Positions 12,186 through 25,114 of a DNA stretch of 64,000 bases are shown in pieces. Each line of letters begins with the position of its first letter. Positions within the stretch are counted from its first letter, which is position 1. This stretch comes from Tamarix chinensis (Eukaryota; Streptophyta; Magnoliopsida; Caryophyllales; Tamaricaceae): contig CM060181.1 in NCBI GenBank assembly GCA_030549775.1, positions 38,317,063 to 38,381,062 of the forward strand, read 5' to 3'. Made by a program: the position numbers and the translations under genes. The notes beneath the pieces were generated by a model. The model saw only the letters and a program-made list of their open reading frames with translations. It ran no database searches and was not told the DNA's origin.

Positions 12186-14437
12186 TGTGGTGCATGAGCC
12201 TTAGTATATTTTAGGTAGTTTGTTCAACCAATACTTCACTATATTAATACTACACTTGTGCGTTCACTGTGATGATCCAGCTTTTATTCTAGGGAGTAGA
12301 GGAAAATTTACAGAGATATGATTCTCAGTTAGAGTATATTGAGGGTGTTGACATGGGTTGGGAGTTGGTCGTTGCTTTGGGTTGGAGATCTATATTTTTG
12401 TGCTTAAGAATTAGGCTAACCGAATAGAGGTTTTTTGTCCGCTACATTGGGAAGTTTTTATTTTTTTATTTATGTAAACTCTTGGCTTTGAATTCCTATA
12501 TTTAGGTTTTGTAAATTCTCATACTCTTCCTCTTTATATTATTGTTCTCATCTTTGTTATCATTAGTACTACTATAATATTACTATAAGCATGCATCTTT
12601 TTATTCATGTTCTATTTTTCCTTACATTAGGCATAGGTTAGGTCTCTCTCATGATTGATGTGGTGGTAACATTCCCTAGTTTTGCTTTTCAAACACTTCT
12701 ACATTGTCTTCAATATGAAATTTTCTAGTTTGTAAATTGGTGGTGTTGCACTAACTAATCAACTGGTCATTATAACATTCGTACGATTAGCCAAACCTAT
12801 TTTTGGTTCCCTTATGATAATTTTGGTTTGGTCTTTTGTTTAACCCTTATATTGTTTTGTTCAAACTAATTGATAAACCTTAGAGTAGTTGACTCATTTG
12901 AAAAACCATTTGATTGGTTTTTACAAAGAACTCTGGGGTTTTGGTGCACTAAACTGATTAACATGTTGGTCCAACCAATCAAATGATTTAATTATTAAAT
13001 GTATTAGTTTTACTTATTTTAACCTTAGTCAGATCCGAGAGCTGGTATTATGTAATGACATTGATGAGAACACACTTCTTGACATGAATTAACTAAATTA
13101 TTATCATTGAGTACCTTTAGAGGATTTTGATGGGTATGGAATAAATATAGTATGGTATGACACTTGAATAATATAAATCTAGTTCTTGGTATAAGTGAAT
13201 AAACTCAATTGATGGATTAAACTTGGTTAAGTATTGGTGGAGGTCTTATCGAATGTTTCAAATGGTGATAATGGTTAAATTTGAATGACTACATAAATAT
13301 GGTTGTTTCGGTATCTTATGTAAGCCTTGTATGGTATAAGACTTGGTGAATAAAATACTAATCACTTAAAGTGGAAGATAATTGAGCAGTCCATGGGTCT
13401 AGATTATTTGATCCTTAGTTAGTTACCAGAGGTAAGTCTGCCTTCAAACATTTATGGTGCCTTTAGGATTGTCTTTGGTAGGATCCTTGCTAATTCTCTT
13501 ACCATACATACTCTAGACACTGATGATGTACCATAGGTTATCGATACCAAAGGGTTTGGTTACCTAGGTGGTTTATTTGGCTTCAAGTGGACTTTATGTC
13601 CATTAGTGGTTCTCTTAGCTTTAGTCATACTTTATGTCTTTGCGTATTTGGTGTGAATTTTATGGTTTTGAGAGACCATGGGTATAATCTAGCCCATTGA
13701 TCATAATAAAAAGAGATTATAATTAAATAACATAATAGATTATGTAATATAGGAATATGAATCTAATGGATGGTCAGAGTAACTGATCTTATAAACACCT
13801 AGTGAGTTATATAACTAATTTTTCCTTTCCTAATTATATGTCCCAATCCAATATGTTTTACTCGGCATGACATGAAATCTTGATGCGTGTTATGATTATA
13901 GTAGAGCATGTAAATTTACATGCACTATATGGGCATTATAATGTGTGCTAGTATGGCCTACATGTTTTATCTTAGCCTTACTTGCATCATGAATCCCATT
14001 AAGGAGGTAACTAGGATTTTTCAACATGCAGCATAATGATGTACCCATTTGTTCATTCATCTACTCAATCCCACAAGTAGAGGATCATGTATAAGTGTTT
14101 GAAGGTGGCTAGTAGTCGGTATACCAAGCGTTTGGGATAGAGGAAAATAAATGTGGACATGTGGAGGTTTTTTTTGTTGGTCCTTAACAAAACTAAGTTT
14201 TGGTGTTTTTCCCTACTATCTATTTTACTCTTTAGTGTATTTCAAAGCTATTTATTTTACCCCTTTTATATATCTTAGTTGGCCTTGATTTAGTCTTATT
14301 TGTAAACTCTAGCATTTTTTTATCCCTATGTTATGTATTTTTGGGCACTCTATTCTTCATGTTTTATGTGGTTGGTTTCTTATCCTTATATCTAATATAT
14401 AATGGGTGATGAACGTCTATCTTGTGTTAGGTATAGT

Positions 14438-14532
14438 GGTAATACCCTATTTTTTTAGTAAGACTCAATGTATTTCCACTTCTATAAATTTTTTTCAAAA
14501 ACAGTTTGCCAGTAAAAACTGAATGTGTTACA
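14438..14532 (+). repeat. LTR-terminal hairpin unit of E2
   Basis: A 95-bp unit runs from GGTAATACCCT to the LTR end AATGTGTTACA. Its first bases are an inverted match to its last bases (TAAYAC arms). Equivalent units are found at the primer-side ends of the LTRs starting at 24434, 34587 and 40494. The pairing is weaker here than in E4, which suggests decay. Confidence 0.5.
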
Positions 14533-15179
14533 ATTATGGCTTTCAAGGACTTATCTACATTGTAAGAGTGAGCATATGCTATCACAATGATATTTCAATA
14601 GTAGCTTCCATTCTAGGCAAGAGAAAGCTAGAGACAAAGGGTTTCAAAGATTAAATTCAATTTTAGGGAGGTGGACCCCCAAGTTCTCAGCATAAGGGTT
14701 AGGTGGGTGGTTAGATTGGGTATTTAGGACCACTAAGCTTCCTTATTTGCCAATTTTGCAGTTGAGAACATCCAAGATGAGATTATTGGGGCCTATCTCT
14801 TTAGGATCAAGCTAGTGGTTAGTAAGGCCAACAAACTTTTGAGTGTCAATGGCAGTAGGATTAGTTCCAACAACAAAGGAAATGAATCTAGTAGCAGGGA
14901 CCACTTCAATCCTAGTAATAAGGCTATTAATAACAAACCTACCAATCATAGTTGTAAAGTGCACCTACCCTAGTGGGTGTACATCTTAGGGAGGATAAGG
15001 GGAGATCATAGAGGCCTTGCCTATTTCCTTAAGGTAGAGGAGGACAGACACAGGGTGTTGGAAGGTATCGTAGAGGTTACTAGAGAGGATAGTTGGCCAG
15101 ACGTCTAAATGTCATAAGTCAAATAGAGGCCAATTGATAGCTGGATGTGGTCACTAGTTGTTCACTATCCTATCATTAT

Positions 15180-15525
15180 CAGTGCATGTGTTATTTGATT
15201 CGGTGCAACCATATCATTTGTATTAACAGCTTTTGTTGCTAGAGTTTCTTTATCCCCATCTACTAGTATGTATATATCTCTAGTGTTACCCTCTCAGGAT
15301 AGACTAGATTGTATTAGGCTCTACTCAAGCGTGGCCTTAGATGTAGGTGACGAAGACTTCATAGTGAAATTGGTTGAGATGGACCTATGGGACTTTGATG
15401 TCCTTGCAATTGATATGTTGTGGAGATATCAAGTTGTGAAAGATTATACACATGAGCAAGTAGTGTTGCTAGGACCTCAATGTGTTATGATCTCCTATAA
15501 GAGATGCAAGCCTAGGCCTAAATGA
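15180..15525 (+). pseudogene. E2 aspartic protease relic
   Basis: FGATISFV (about 15200-15230) corresponds to the family's FDSGATHSFV, with the catalytic Asp position lost. The open frame from 15268 continues with RLYSSVALDVGDEDFIVK and MDLWDFDVLAIDML, the equivalent of LDMxDFDVILGMDWL. GPQCVMISYKR marks the linker towards RT. It is the least broken pol piece of E2 but lacks the active site. Confidence 0.7.
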
Positions 15526-15580
15526 CAGTCATATCTATCCATAAATTATGTTTTTTGGGGAAAAGATGCTACCGTAGTAT

Positions 15581-16145
15581 TTGTGTAGTGTTCAAGATTT
15601 GAACATAGATGTGTTGGCATTAGAGGATATTTTGATTGCCAAGGACTTTCCTAATGTGTTATCGGAGGTGATACACCATCAAGCTAATATTGAGGGTGAA
15701 GCCAATTTTGAAGGCACGTTACCGAATGACACTATTAGAATCGCAAAAGTTAAATTCACATTTGGGGGAGTTGTTAGCTCATAGTTACTTCCGTCAAAGT
15801 TGTCTCTGTAAGGAGCACTAGTTATTTTTGTAAAGAAGAAGGATGTTAGCCTTTTTTGTGTGTATGGATTATCGAAATTTGAACTAGTTAAATGTGAAGA
15901 ACCAATTTTTGCTTCTAATGATAGATGATTTGTTCAACCAACTTAAGGTTAGGTTATCATCAGTTATGCATCGTCAAAGAATACATCATGAAGATAACCT
16001 TTAGGAAAATGTATAGGCACTACGAGGTCACAGTGATGCCTTTTGGGCTTACCAATGTGCCCACCATATTTATGGATTTGACGACAAGGATATTTTGGCT
16101 ATTTCTTGATTAGTTTGTTCTAGTGGTCATAAACAATATTTTTGT
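15581..16145 (+). pseudogene. E2 reverse transcriptase relic, N-terminal part
   Basis: The linker reading DFPNVLSEVI (about 15645-15675) matches the conserved F-x-DVFP-E-L region upstream of Ty3 RTs. RT blocks follow: YRNLN near 15870, LRLGYHQLCI (about 15940-15980) and VMPFGLTNVPTIFMDL (about 16033-16083). The catalytic loop reads INNIFVY where Ty3 elements have IDDILVY, so both Asp are replaced by Asn. The frame is then broken by the insertion at 16151. Confidence 0.75.
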
Positions 16146-16150
16146 GTATG

Positions 16151-17608
16151 TAATATTATTAGATTTGAGTTAATCAAAGGACCCTATGAATATCATTTAT
16201 TTTATGATTTTTTCACATGAGGGAGTCCTAGGGTGTGATTCCATATGATTTTTCCACCTTTTGAGATCTCGCATGAATTGCATGAGTTTAACTTTAAAAT
16301 AACTCCCCTATCCTATGAGCTAACAACATTCCCACTTTTATAACTGCTCATAGGCTTAATGAGTTTACTTGGCTACTTTCAAGATATGTGCAGGAATGGC
16401 AACTCCCCAACATCTTAGAGCATCTCTTACCCTACCAAGACCATAGGAGTTATCACCCAGGTCACCATTACAGGTCTACATACCAACAAAATTAGAACGC
16501 ATGCATTTTATGAATATGGCAGCGTTCACCTGGGGACCACTACAGGACACTGCCATCTGATAATAAGGTACAATCGCTTGACGTCTGGGTGCAACCGACC
16601 ATTGTAGCGCCAAGTAATATTTGTCCTATATGCATGGGTGCACATTATAAATACCCTAAGCAGAAATGAATTGAGGCATGGAGGATCAATAAATCAAGAA
16701 AGGAGAAAGTTAGGGATTCCAAAAGAGAGGAAAATAACAATGACAATGGAAGAGTAGTAGGAGAGATTCCCAACAGAGCTTCATTGAGAGAGGAAAAAAA
16801 GGAGTGATTAGGTTAGATAGAGGTTGGAATACTATGATCTCATTAGTCCTTCCCATCTTTCTCTTCTTTATTTTATGTTCATTGGAAGAAGTTTAGCTTT
16901 GGCTAACTTCTAGTGAAAGGAAAAGTTGATAGCCTTTGTTTCTGTAATCTTGACATTTCTAGTCTTGTTGGCCTTAATGATATTTCATTTTGTTAAGCTG
17001 AAATTGTTTGAGTGCTGAATGTTAGCCACATTAGACACCTACCCAAATTATGCATAAACTGGATAATGTGCGTAACCTACAATGACAAATGGTGATAGGG
17101 TTGGCACCAAGAAGTGAACAAACCCTATCATTAATCCTTCAACCCTTATTGTGTGTCATTGCTAAGGCCCATGTAGTGTGATGGAGATGGCCTGAGAGTT
17201 TGTTTCACCATTGAGTGAAACCCAATAAGGTTAAGAGGACTAATATCCATCAAGCTCGACATGCTATGAATTGTCATAGGGTACACATATTTAGAGCTAA
17301 CAACTCTACTCTCACGACTCTACTACCTTATTTCCCTTACATCTATCTTGCATTGAATTTGTTAACTCTCTACATTCTTAGTTATTTCTTATACTCTCAA
17401 CATCATCTTATTAGTGTTTCATTATATTAGTAGATTCATAGGATACTTGACTTTAGATAGCATGATTCACTCCTCTTAGTCCTTGTAGGATCCACATGCT
17501 ATTAACTCTTTACTAATACTTGCATGAGATGTGTTGTGTTTACTTTATTAACCTTACCCTACCAAAACTTTTAACTTAGCTTGCACTAGCACACACCAAC
17601 AAGCACCA
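16151..17608. mobile_element. Solo LTR (1458 bp) inside E2 RT, TSD GTATG
   Basis: The 5 bases before (16146-16150) and after (17609-17613) are both GTATG. Removing one copy plus the insert rejoins the RT reading frame just after the catalytic loop. The insert ends in CA and begins TAATATTATT, probably a mutated TG start. A TATA box (TTATAAATACC, about 16644-16655) fits an LTR promoter. There is no coding capacity, so it is best read as a solo LTR of unassigned superfamily. Orientation is uncertain, although the TATA box suggests plus. Confidence 0.8.
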
Positions 17609-18310
17609 GTATGCTCAGAGTAGAGAGGAGTATGAGCAACGTCTTTACACTATTTCATCATTACTTAGAGGTCATAAGCTATATGTTAAACTCTCAAAGT
17701 GTGAATTCTAGCTTTAAGAGTCTACTTTTCGGGGAACAATGTGTTAGTAGGAGGAGTCATCGTGGATTAAATAAATATTTTGGTATTTATAGAGTGGAAG
17801 GCACCCGCTAATATTCCTGAGTTTTGTAGTTTCCTAAATTTAGCTAGTAACTACAAGAATTTTGTTTAGGACTTATTAAAGGTAGCTCATTCTTTAATGA
17901 ACCTTCCAAAAAAGACTACAAGATTTTAGTGGAATGATACATATGAGTGCACATTTCATGAGTTCAACTAGTGTTTGACTACAACACATGTTTTGAATCT
18001 ACCGTTGGGATGAGATAGGTTTGAGGTGTTAAATTACAAACTAGGTTGTATAATGATGCACCATGGTAAGGTAGTTGCTTACACACCACGTTAGTTAAAG
18101 TATCATGAGAAGAACTACAATGGATCGGAGTCGTATTTACACTAAAGATTTGGATACACTATAAGAGGTTCAAGTATATATTCACTTAAAAAGAGTTGAA
18201 TATAAGGTAGAGGATATGGTTAGAGTTGGTAAAGGACTCTAATCTAGAGTTGAACAACCATGAGGGTAAGGTTAACATCATTATAGATGCCTTGAGTAGG
18301 AAGACATCAT
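17609..18310 (+). pseudogene. E2 RT C-terminal part and RNase H relic
   Basis: Continues the RT interrupted at 16150: a REEYEQRL-type stretch (one frame change), then HYLEVISYMLNSQSVNS, the counterpart of the LRxHKLYAKLSKCEF block. The connection region and RNase H remnants follow to about 18310, ending near LSRKTS-like sequence. Many stops. Confidence 0.7.
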
Positions 18311-18589
18311 ACTAATTGAGTTCTTGTGCGATGGATAATTAGTTGCTTAAGGATCTTGGTGATACTGTGATAGATCTCATCCAAAAGGGAAATTTGGAGG
18401 TCTTGATGATTGCTTTGACAATTGCAACAATTATGTTTATGAGATCTAAGTTAGGAATATTGTGGATGTTAAGCTCAATAGAAATAACCAGAATATGATG
18501 GTTGAACTAAGGGGTTTAAGATTCATGAGTATGGTAACATTTGATATAGGGGTCATTGGTGTGTACCTAAAAGCTGCACAAATTTAAAG

Positions 18590-19214
18590 CACTAGATTTT
18601 AGAGGAGGATCACTATAATCTTTATTCTATTACCTAAGAAAGGATAAGTTGTACAAGGACCTTAAGCAAATTTATTGGTGGCCTCATATGAAATAAGAGG
18701 TAGTGGATTGCATGCTGAAATGTCTAACCTATTAGAAGGTCAAGATAGAGCACCATAGATCTATAGGGTTGGTCCAACCTTTGGATATTATGCGATGGAA
18801 GTGGGACTCCATCTATATGAATTTGTAAGTGGAATAGTAAGAAATTACAATGGGTGTGATACGATTTGGGTTTTCATCGACAAGTTGAGACAAAATTAGT
18901 AGTTTTTTTGTGATTACATGAGGTAAGTAGTGAGCAAACATGGTATGCCTACAAGCATAGTCTCTGCTAAAGATTTAAGATTTCTTTCACACTTGTAGGG
19001 GAAGTTATAGGAGGTTATGGGCACAAAATTGATGATGAGTATTGTCTTTCACTCAACTACAGATCGGTATACTGTGAAGATGATTCCCACACTTTAGGAT
19101 ATATTATAGGCTTGTGTTTTAGATATACAAGGTAGCTTGGAGGATTACGCCTAGTGAAGTTATGGTACAATAATAGTTATCATGCCAATATAAGGATGAC
19201 ACACTTTAAGGCAC
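18590..19214 (+). pseudogene. E2 integrase relic, 3'-truncated
   Basis: Zinc-finger region with WWPHMK (18675-18690) and a C-x2-C remnant, then core remnants including HGMPTS (about 18940) and a YHANIRMTHFKAL end (19178-19212). The latter corresponds to the SYHASIGMAPFEALYG block of Ty3 integrases. The sequence is cut there by the LTR starting at 19215. Confidence 0.7.
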
Positions 19215-21334
19215 TATAATATGCCATCCTAAAATCCTTCAAAATATATTTTAAATTATGTTCATATAACTTAAATTAGATATGGTGTTTAAAAGAACTT
19301 GAAATTCTAATAAAAATGTGGATTTTAGGTATGAAAATCAATCAATTATCCAAACGGATTGATTGACACACTTAGAAACTGACAATTTTATTCCTTGATA
19401 AACCAATTAACTAGTTTGTCCAAACCAATCTACTAGTTGTTTTACTATTTTATGTCCTTTTTTTAATTTTGGCTTCCAATATATTTCTAATTGCTTTGAA
19501 AATTTCTAATTAGAAACTATTTGTGCTAATAAGCATATTTTAATATGGGATTTTTTAAATATTATTTAGACTGTTCTACAAATTTATTTAGCAAACATAA
19601 TCCCCCAAAATAACTTTTGAGGTATTTTCATTTTCTCTCACTTTCCTCTCTCCTGTAGTAGCTTTGACTATGTGTAGATCATTGTCCCTCTTCACTACCT
19701 TACCTAACTCCTGCCATCCATATGATTTTATTACATCTCCCTCACTTTCATCATTTACCCTTTTACACTTTGATCATATACACTCAAATAAATTTATCTC
19801 TCCTCCTCTTTTTCTATTTGATATCAACCTAATTCTTCTTTACACTCCATTTCTAATTAATTTTCACTCCTTTCCTTCTACACTTGTGCATTCTCTCATT
19901 AGTACAACTCTAAGACATATTATTCCTTCTAGAATATCACTACATGATTGGGAGATTTGTTTCCCAAGCCGATCTTCCATTTCCCTCCTTATGTTTGATC
20001 TTTTCTGGATGATATCGTCATAAATTCTCTAGAAAATCACCATTTGAGCTTTGGAATGGAATTCGAACTATATTTAATAAATTTACCTATTAATTTTAGA
20101 TTTAAATGGTAAAATTAGGGTTTTTGATTGGCTGCATATCCTCACCAGTTCCTTGATTAATTCATTAGCCATAAATAACCTGAATAATCTACTTTCTTTA
20201 GATTTTTTTAGCCACTAAAACACTCTGAGCTTCTCAACACTTATGTTATTTCTTCTCCCCTTCAAGCTTTCACACTAACTCGGTTCACTCTTCTGATCTT
20301 TTTTCTAACTCCCTCTTATTTTATTATTAAGCATGAGAGAGTTAGATTTAGGAAAAGGTTGAGTTTTACATTCACCTAATTATTTCCTCTATTTTCTCTT
20401 GGAGGTATTAATTTCATTTTCTATCTTAATCTAAGTTTCTTTATTGGTAAACATAATTTGAATATTTTTAAGTTTTAACCTCTTGTTTTTAAGGTTTTGG
20501 AAGTTAAAATCTTTCAACTTAAGGTTTTGCCTCTCTGATGGAAAATTCTGCTAAACTCTGAGTAAGTCATTCTTACATTTGAAATGTCGCATGAATAAAC
20601 CTGTGATTTAGTTTGCTCAATAAAATTCTAATATTTATATTCATGTATGAGATTTTGTGACTTTAATGAAGCATGTTGGAGTACTTGAGATTTTAGAGAA
20701 GAAGGCTTGATTCATGAGAAATAAGGTTGATTTCTTGTAAATGAAGCATGATTTAGTATATGAGCATGTTAAATATTGGTCTTATGCTATGACAGTGGTA
20801 TGGTTTAGATATGGTAGGATTTTAGATCTTTAATTGAACTATAATTTTTTATGTGTTATTTAAGAGGAAAGCGATAGTCTGGTTAAGCAAACCTATTAAC
20901 TGGTTTTTAGAACAATAGACTAATTGGACTAAATTGATTAATCAAGTTATCTATGGTGACCTTAATTGCTCTCTACTTAAACCCATTAACCGATGTGTTA
21001 GAACCAATCAACTAGTCTTAGAATAGTCGATTGGTCTGACCATATTGAATGACTTGAGGGAACTCTAAGGTTTGGCTCAGCTAAATCGACCAACAGTCTA
21101 ACCCAAATCAATTGACCAATTCAGCTAAAGAGTGTTGTTTTTGTTTTCTTTGAACTTGATATGATTTTAGACTTTATATTATGATATAGTATAATTCTTT
21201 AATGATGGGAAGTTGGGAACACACATCTTAGAATAAATTATGTAACATATTAGGTGGATTAAATGGTTCATAATTCATGGTATTCTTAATAAGTGTCGTT
21301 GGGGGGTTTCAATAGAAAAACAGAATGTGTATAC
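19215..21334 (+). repeat. Family C LTR, plus sense, internally deleted
   Basis: Begins TATAATATGCCATCC, closely matching the start of the LTR at 10563. CCAATTAACTAG and CCAATCTACTAG motifs occur at 19340-19440 and again at 20870-21120. The pyrimidine-rich zone at 19620-20330 matches 9390-9860. It ends around 21334 with GAATGTGTATA, the counterpart of GAATGTGTTACA at 14521. At about 2.1 kb it is half the length of the E2 5' LTR, so it lacks the middle, including the 405-bp repeat. It may be the E2 3' LTR or a remnant of E1. Confidence 0.6.
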
Positions 21335-21369
21335 TATGATTCTACAAAGGGATAATTTAATTTGGATTC

Positions 21370-24140
21370 TTGTCTTAAACCGCAAATACCTCAAAATTTA
21401 GTTAAACCTAATCCCGTATAAATAATACTTTAGTCTAATTCAAATATCAAGAAAACTTTATTCTAGCCTTACCCTAATTCCTTAATTCCAAAATCTTAAC
21501 TTAATCCAAATCTTTGATCCGAGTACTTTATATTTCTTAACCTCACTTTAATCCCGGTAGATTTATATCAAATAACCTAATCTTAATCTTACCTATATTA
21601 GCTAATCAAAATTTAATCTAAATCCTAACTTAATCTTTTCCCCCATTATCCTTTTCTTTCTCGTTTTTCCTCTTTCCTTTTTCCTTCCTCTTGTGCCTAT
21701 TTCTTCTTCTCCTCCTCCTGTCATGCATGTGTTTTCCATCTTATGCAGCACACAACCATCACCTCTCAACCATCATCTCCCATTTCTCCCAATAAAATTT
21801 TCTCCTATCCCTTGTTCCTCTACTAGCCCTCGTCACCATCTGTTAATCATCATCATCAACCATCCTCATCTTTCCTCATTTCCACACCATATATATACAC
21901 ATATATACTACCTTCTCTCCTCTCTCCATCCCTCATTTATTTACCACAATTTTTGCCCATTTTTTGTCAAGAATTACCCTACCTCGAGCCTTATTCTTCA
22001 TCATCATCTTCGTCATGCTCTATTATATTCAGCTAAACCACCATCACCACCACCACACACCACCACAACCACCAAGTGCTGCCTTTTAGTTGGTAACTCA
22101 ACCACCTCAAAGAGAAAATCATCCCCCTCACCGTCACCAACCATCGCCTCCCACCACCGCCATTTTCTCCCTCTCTTTCTCATTTTTCCCTCATGCATTT
22201 ATGAGGCACACAAATGTGCAGATCATGCACACCCTAAATGTGCCTCCTCGCAAACCGTCATATACCTCACACACGGTCCCTCGCACAACCATGCAACATC
22301 ATGTTCCCTTATCACACACCTATGCATGCTCGCATAGTTCGCCCATGCATACTCACACAAGCTATGCAAGGCCTTGGACACACCCGTGAGCCACCTATTC
22401 TTTCATGCTCGTGCATGTGTTGGATGCACACAGCTGTGATTCCTTTACATAGCCTACCTGTGTAACTTCACAACTCTCAACCTGAGCATGCACTGCCTAC
22501 TACACACCCATGCAACCCTTTTTCTCATCGTGCTTCCCTTTTTGCAACCTAAACACCACCATACCTTTCACAACACTTCTACATAACTCAAGTCCCCTTT
22601 GACTCCACTTATTTCTATTTTTACCCTCCTTTACCTTAAATTTTTTCTCAATTATAATCTTTTATCCTAATCATATATTATCTTATTTTTATAACTGATA
22701 TTCTAGTGATCTCGAAGGAGGTGGTTTAGAATTTATGTGCTTAGAGTATGATGTCCTTGTTGGTAAGGATACTAGTCAATGTTTAGGGTTTGTGTGTTAA
22801 ATGCTTGAATGACTATGTGTATTAGCATGTTATTGTTATTATATTGTTAAATGCATGATATTAATGATATGATAATATGTATTATATGACAAAAAGAGAG
22901 AAAGAATGGTGAAAGATGTGCTGATATAATGTAGTTACATTAAGTCTTATTTGTGGAATAGTAGAAATTGTGAAAGAGTAATATGGGTCAAATAAATTAT
23001 GATAAGTTGGAAATAATTAAATTTAAGAGGTATGATGATAAATGGAGGATTGAAAAATAATGATATTGAAGATATAAGAATTTTCATAAAATAAGGGATA
23101 TTTATTATCCTTAAGGATATTTTGGTCAATGTGGGTTAATATGGAAATTTTGGTATTTAAACGTGTTAGGTGGATAAAAATATGCTAATAATATCATAAT
23201 AAGTCTTTTGAGAGATTATTAAATGTCTTAGATTCCTCAAAATGAGATAATGGCCTAATTAGGGAATAACACCCTTAAAATGGTAATGTTATTATCATAT
23301 GTGTAAAATATTAGAGTTAGACCACAAATTTTAGATTTGTTGTTAATATTGGTAGTTTAATGATGTATATTGAATTTGAGTAATTATACAAGTCTTATGG
23401 TAAAAGTTATGACTTACTTGTAAAATTAAGATTTTGGGAGCTCAGCGAATAATAACTTTTGAAGATGGTATTGATATTTGTACGTTGATGTCTTGCTTAT
23501 CTTAATTATGTTTTATACTCATCAAATTAATAATTAATAAGATGCTAACCATTTAAAGTGAAAGATCACATTGAGTCGAGATTGATTGTACCTATCCGTT
23601 CCACCGATTGAGAATAGCGGAGTCTCTAAACTCAACATAAATAAAATAATGGACGATGTTATATTCTAATGGTATGAATCTAAAATCGATAATTACCTTG
23701 CATTGATTATTGTATCTCACATATCTAATGTTTTCCGCTGTGAGTACATGTAATTATATGTTTTTCCTATTTCGGGTGTATTATTACCTTACTCAATACA
23801 TAGCATATTGATCATCATTTTTATGGGTGCAGCTTATTCCCTCAAGCAGATGATCCAAATGTTTATCTACAGGTGGATGAGGACCAAGTGGATGATTTTG
23901 TAGCTTATGATGCATTGTATGGAGTTGAGTGATTTTATATATTAGGGCTTTTTGGCATTGAGTAATGTTATTTGTATATTGGTTTTACCCAAATACCCTT
24001 TTGGGACTCTTAGACCCATATTATCCCTTTTGCCTGTATTTTGGATTATTATACTCATAGTTAATCATCCAAAATCATATTTATGTTTATGAAACCTCTC
24101 TTGTTTTCTTTTTGTCCAAACAAGAATTTTAAATTGTTGT
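21370..24140 (+). repeat. Family A/B LTR, plus sense, 3'-truncated
   Basis: This is the reverse complement of the architecture at 24434-29206: AT-rich start, pyrimidine-rich block (21640-22200), CCACCACCACC block (22030-22170), AT/microsatellite zone, then TTACCTTACTCAATACATAGCATATTGATC (read in pieces near 23780-23815), which matches in reverse the GCTACGTACTGAGTAAGGTAAC block at 46580. The terminal hairpin end is missing. The long Pro/Ser/His-rich open frame at 21693-22337 is a composition artefact, not a gene. Confidence 0.65.
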
Positions 24141-24433
24141 GCATTGTTAGGTAAATAGGTAGATATTTTACTAAACCTACAATGAGTACACGACCCTGGG
24201 AAGCCCCAAGTCAAAAGCTAGACATACCCTAAGAAGGTTAAAGAGAACCATAAAAGCCTAAATAATAACCGCCCTCCCATTGTTAAAATCGACATACCAC
24301 ACATTAGTAGTTTAGGGAATGACAAAATAAAATACCAAGGCTTAGCACAACTAGAGGTTACAAAAGTGAGTCATTATACAACACACTATACATACAAATT
24401 TTAATCGGTACAAGAAGGCCTATAGTATCTAAA
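24141..24433 (-). mobile_element. 3' part of a LINE fragment, left of the solo LTR
   Basis: This continues, on the minus strand, the LINE reading frame that runs off the right side of the solo LTR at 29207. The 5-base duplication CTAAA at 24429-24433 and 29207-29211 shows that the two flanks were contiguous before insertion. It is likely the last codons and 3' untranslated part of the LINE. The outer (left) boundary is uncertain and no poly-A tail is clear. Confidence 0.4.
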
Positions 24434-24523
24434 TGTAACACCCCAAAATTCACTAATTTTTTTTTTAAAACGGAAGCAATTAAGATAGAAACACTTAAAA
24501 CCTATGAATTGTGGGAATGTTAC
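24434..24523 (-). repeat. LTR-terminal hairpin unit
   Basis: TGTAACACCCCAAAATTCAC at the LTR end is repeated in inverted form about 70 bases inside (GAATTGTGGGAATGTTAC). On the sense strand this hairpin lies at the 3' end of the LTR, next to where the primer-binding site would be. Confidence 0.6.
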
Positions 24524-25114
24524 CGCCACACTTAGTACCAGATCGGTTCTCTCCAACCGTTCCAGTACCAAGTGCTAAGGCTAAAGAAAAGATTTACGTT
24601 AAATTCAAATTAACAATTCATAAAAGGATTCGAAAGATCATACAACAAAATCAGAGTACGAGAAATTAAGAGTTAATTACAATACCCTTGAAGTTTCAAA
24701 TAACACTTGTAACTTCTAAATAGAAATAAATTTAAACAAGATAAAACCCGATGGGTCAAATTCCGGACTGCCTACTCACTCAAATCAGGCATGCCACCCC
24801 AAAATAGTATCTGATCTTAAACCTGCACAAGAGGTCTGCTCCCCACCATCAGTGGATCATCACATGACCCATCAACCAAGGTAGTATCAGTACGGGTCCA
24901 GTACTGAGTAAGGTGACTTGATCACTAAGGCCAACACACAATCACATAATCCATGCAGAACATAGAAGGGCATAATTACCAACACAATGACATAAGGTGC
25001 TTACGACCATCCAAGTAAGAGTACAAGGCCCGATTGTAGACTGGATTAATTTTTAAATTAATCTCTTATCAGAATTCATTTCACACCATACTTTTTATCA
25101 AGTCCATACGAGTA

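Larger units (their letters stand above)
10563..14532 (+). repeat. E2 5' LTR (family C, about 3.97 kb)
   Basis: Begins TATAATACCTCATC (decayed TG start) and ends AATGTGTTACA at 14532, directly upstream of the E2 coding relic. It contains CCAATCGACTGG motifs (10680-10790 and 12750-12980), a two-copy tandem duplication of about 405 bp (11383-12185) and, in its last 95 bp, the hairpin seen at the same place in family A/B LTRs. No coding capacity. The pyrimidine-rich zone present in the neighbouring family C copies is absent here, which suggests an internal deletion. Confidence 0.7.
14533..19214 (+). mobile_element. Ty3/gypsy relic E2, internal region
   Basis: Plus-strand Ty3 pol relic: protease, RT, RNase H and the first part of integrase. 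The gag region (14533-15150) is largely unreadable. The RT is split by a solo LTR at 16151-17608. The integrase stops abruptly at about 19214, where another LTR begins, so the C-terminal integrase domain, tail and polypurine tract are deleted. Motifs are close to those of E1, so the two belong to the same Tekay/Del-like group. Confidence 0.8.

Noticed and set aside
14533..14560. Primer-binding site of E2
   Set aside because: ATTATGGCTTTCAAGG after the LTR end is only loosely like a tRNA complement; a similar word follows 21334, but I cannot assign it to a tRNA.
21693..22337. 214-codon Pro/Ser/His-rich open frame on plus
   Set aside because: Lies in the pyrimidine- and CCACC-rich block of an LTR; the frame is repetitive, lacks homology to anything I recognise and overlaps other equally long frames.
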